A stretch of 64,000 nt of DNA from Symsagittifera roscoffensis (taxonomy: Eukaryota; Xenacoelomorpha; Acoela; Convolutidae). A program made the position numbers and the translations under genes. The stretch is from NCBI RefSeq assembly GCF_963678635.1, contig NC_087064.1, positions 83,695,847 to 83,759,846 on the forward strand, given 5' to 3'. Positions 62,684 through 64,000 of the stretch are shown piece after piece (positions within the stretch are counted from its first letter, which is position 1; every line of letters begins with the position of its first letter). The notes under the pieces are model-generated. The model was not told where the DNA came from, searched no databases, and worked only from the letters and a program-made list of their open reading frames with translations.

Positions 62684-63132
62684 AGCAGCGTTGATAAAAA
62701 AACTAAAAGAAAGTAATTTTGAAGCGTTTTCCGGCGCTGACAAGAAATCAAAAACAGTAAAACTCAATAACTTTTTGACGTTGATAAGAAAACGAAAATA
62801 ATTCATTTCGGCAGCACTTTGCGGCGCTGATAAGAAACCAAAAAAGTAATTCTCCAGCAGTTTGCGGCGTTGGTAAGAACTAAAAAATAAGAACTTGAAA
62901 ACAAAAATATGGTAATTCTGAATAATTTTTCGGCGTTGATAAGAAATCAAAAAAAATTCTCCAGCACTTTGCGGCGATGATAAGCAACCAAAAAAGTAAT
63001 TATCCTGCAATTTGCGGCGTTGGTAAGAAACCAAAAAGAAATAATTCTGCAGCACTTTGCGGCGTTGATAAGAACTAAAAAAAGTAATTCTGCAGAACTT
63101 AGCAGCGTTGATAAAAAAACTAAGAAAAGTAA

Positions 63133-64000
63133 CTCTGAAGCGTTTTCCGCGCTGATAAGCAACCAAAAACAATAATTCTGACTAACTTTTCGGCACTGAA
63201 AAGAAAACAAAAAAAATCAATTCTGCAGCACTTTTCCGCGCTGATAAGAAACCAAAAAAGTAATTCTCCAGCACTTTGCAGCGTTGGTAAGAAATCAAAA
63301 AGAAGTAATTCTGCAGCACTTTACGGCGTTGATAAGAACTAAAAAAAAAAATTCAGCAGAACTTAGCAGGTTGATAAAAAAAAGTAATTCTGAAGCGTTT
63401 TCCGGCGCTGATAAGAAACCAAATACAGTAATTCTGAAAAACTTTTCGGCGTTGATAAGAAATCAAAAACAAAATTCTCCAGCACTTTGCGGCGATGATA
63501 AGCAACCAAAAAAGTAATTCTCCAGCACTTTGCGGCGTTGATAAGAACTAAAAAAAGAAATTCTGCAGAACTTAGCAGCGTTGATAAAAAACTAAAAGAA
63601 AGTAATTCTGAAGCGTTTTCCGGCGCTGACAAGAAACCAAAAACAGTAAAACTCAATAAATTTTGGCGTTGATAAGAAAACAAAAATAATTCAATTCTGC
63701 AGCACTTTGAGGCGCTGATAAGAAACCAAAAAAGTAATTCTCCAGCACTTTGCGGCGTTGGTAAGAAACCAAAAAGAAATAATTCTGCAGCACTTTGCGC
63801 CGTTGGTAAGAAATCAAAAAGAAGTAATTCTGCAGCACTTTGCGGTGTTGCTAAGAACTAAAAAATAAGAACGTGCAATGCAAACCAAAATATGGTAATT
63901 CTGAATAACTTTTCGGCGTTGATAAGAAATAAAAAAAAATCTCCAGCACTTTGCGGCGATGATAAGCAACCTGCGATGATAAGCAACTTAGCAGCGTTGA
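63133..64000 (+). repeat. 0.87 kb segment, copy 2 (cut by the right edge)
   Basis: Partner of 61826-62694. Base 64000 corresponds to 62694, so the match is still running when the window ends and the true length is unknown. The sequence between the copies (62695-63132) is ordinary divergent satellite. Confidence 0.88.

Larger units (their letters stand above)
61826..62694 (+). repeat. 0.87 kb segment, copy 1 (partner 63133-64000)
   Basis: Matches 63133-64000 at an offset of 1306-1307 bp, starting at the CTGAAGCGTTTTCCGCGC monomer. It contains the odd AAGAACGTGCAATGC stretch near 62561 and a 17 bp tandem pair at 62650-62683. The partner runs into the right edge of the window. Confidence 0.88.
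1..64000 (+). repeat. Satellite DNA array, ~44 bp monomer, head to tail across the whole window
   Basis: Every stretch read consists of copies of one monomer. Successive monomer starts (the ATTCTG-like element) near the left end lie at 1, 46, 97, 142, 186 and 227, and in the right half at 55878, 55921 and 55966, so the period is mostly 41-46 bp. The fixed parts are CTGCAGCAC, TTTGCGGCG and TTGATAAGAAACC. The most variable part is the A-run that joins monomers. All copies point the same way and I found no inversion. Many copies carry a PstI site (CTGCAG). No gene, RNA gene or mobile element interrupts the array, and neither edge lies inside the window. A eukaryotic satellite is the best explanation. 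Location on the chromosome and species cannot be read from the sequence. Confidence 0.96.

Noticed and set aside
1-64000. CRISPR array
   Set aside because: The period of about 44 bp is in a tempting range, but there are no unique spacers between conserved repeats: the whole monomer is repeated and varies gradually. No cas genes are present.
1-64000. Centromere protein B box or telomeric repeat
   Set aside because: The core TTTGCGGCGTTGATAAG does not match the CENP-B box pattern TTCG....A..CGGG, and no telomere-type short repeat (such as TTAGGG or TTTAGGG arrays) is visible. A centromeric role stays possible but is not shown.
1-64000. Promoters, terminators or polyadenylation signals at A-rich and AATAAA-like strings
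   Set aside because: Such strings appear by chance in the A-run of many monomers (for example AAAATAAATAATTCTG links) and are not placed relative to any gene.

Overview
This window is one uninterrupted satellite DNA array. From base 1 to base 64,000 I see only head-to-tail copies, in a single orientation, of a monomer about 44 bp long (mostly 41-46 bp). On the + strand each copy reads: an ATTCTGCAGCAC-type start, a TTTGCGGCG core, TTGATAAGAAACC, then a run of A that varies in length and links to the next copy. A clean example is 7293-7337. At this period the window holds roughly 1,450 monomers (window length divided by period, not a count). I found no protein gene, tRNA, rRNA, recognisable transposon, CRISPR array or unique flanking sequence, and the array runs off both ends. 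A 64 kb gene-free, AT-rich tandem array points to eukaryotic heterochromatin (pericentromeric, subtelomeric or another satellite block). The sequence does not identify the taxon.

The array has structure at several scales. Monomers fall into recognisable subtypes that recur in the same order, which implies an old multi-monomer higher-order repeat (HOR). Over this lie segmental copies at many spacings. The left third is dominated by a >6.5 kb segment present twice (1-6524 and 9208-15731, 9207 bp apart) around a differently composed block (6525-9207). From 15.7 to 31.1 kb, units of about 1.1, 1.7, 5.0 and 10.5 kb are nested. From 30.7 to 37.1 kb a ~1.58 kb unit occurs three times. From 36.5 to 46.5 kb a ~4.1 kb segment occurs twice, 5846 bp apart. 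From 46.6 to 52 kb a regular 804 bp HOR breaks down into shorter units of 525, 395, 306, 466 and 395 bp. From 54.1 to 57.3 kb a 1609 bp unit occurs twice, nearly identical. From 61.8 kb to the end an ~870 bp segment occurs twice, 1306 bp apart. Blocks at 6.5-9.2, 57.3-61.8 and 62.7-63.1 kb have fewer long exact copies and look older.

Many long open frames exist, especially on the minus strand, but the monomer explains them. Its reverse complement has no stop codon in any frame, so three 14-15 residue peptide repeats appear, and changes in A-run length switch between them. I call none of them a gene. The plausible functions are structural: phased A-tracts, one GATA-type site (TGATAAG) in most monomers, CpG-containing cores with CA/TG variants, and a PstI site (CTGCAG) in many monomers. 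Functional statements are inference. Part of the long-range duplication could also be an assembly effect, and only long reads spanning it can settle that.
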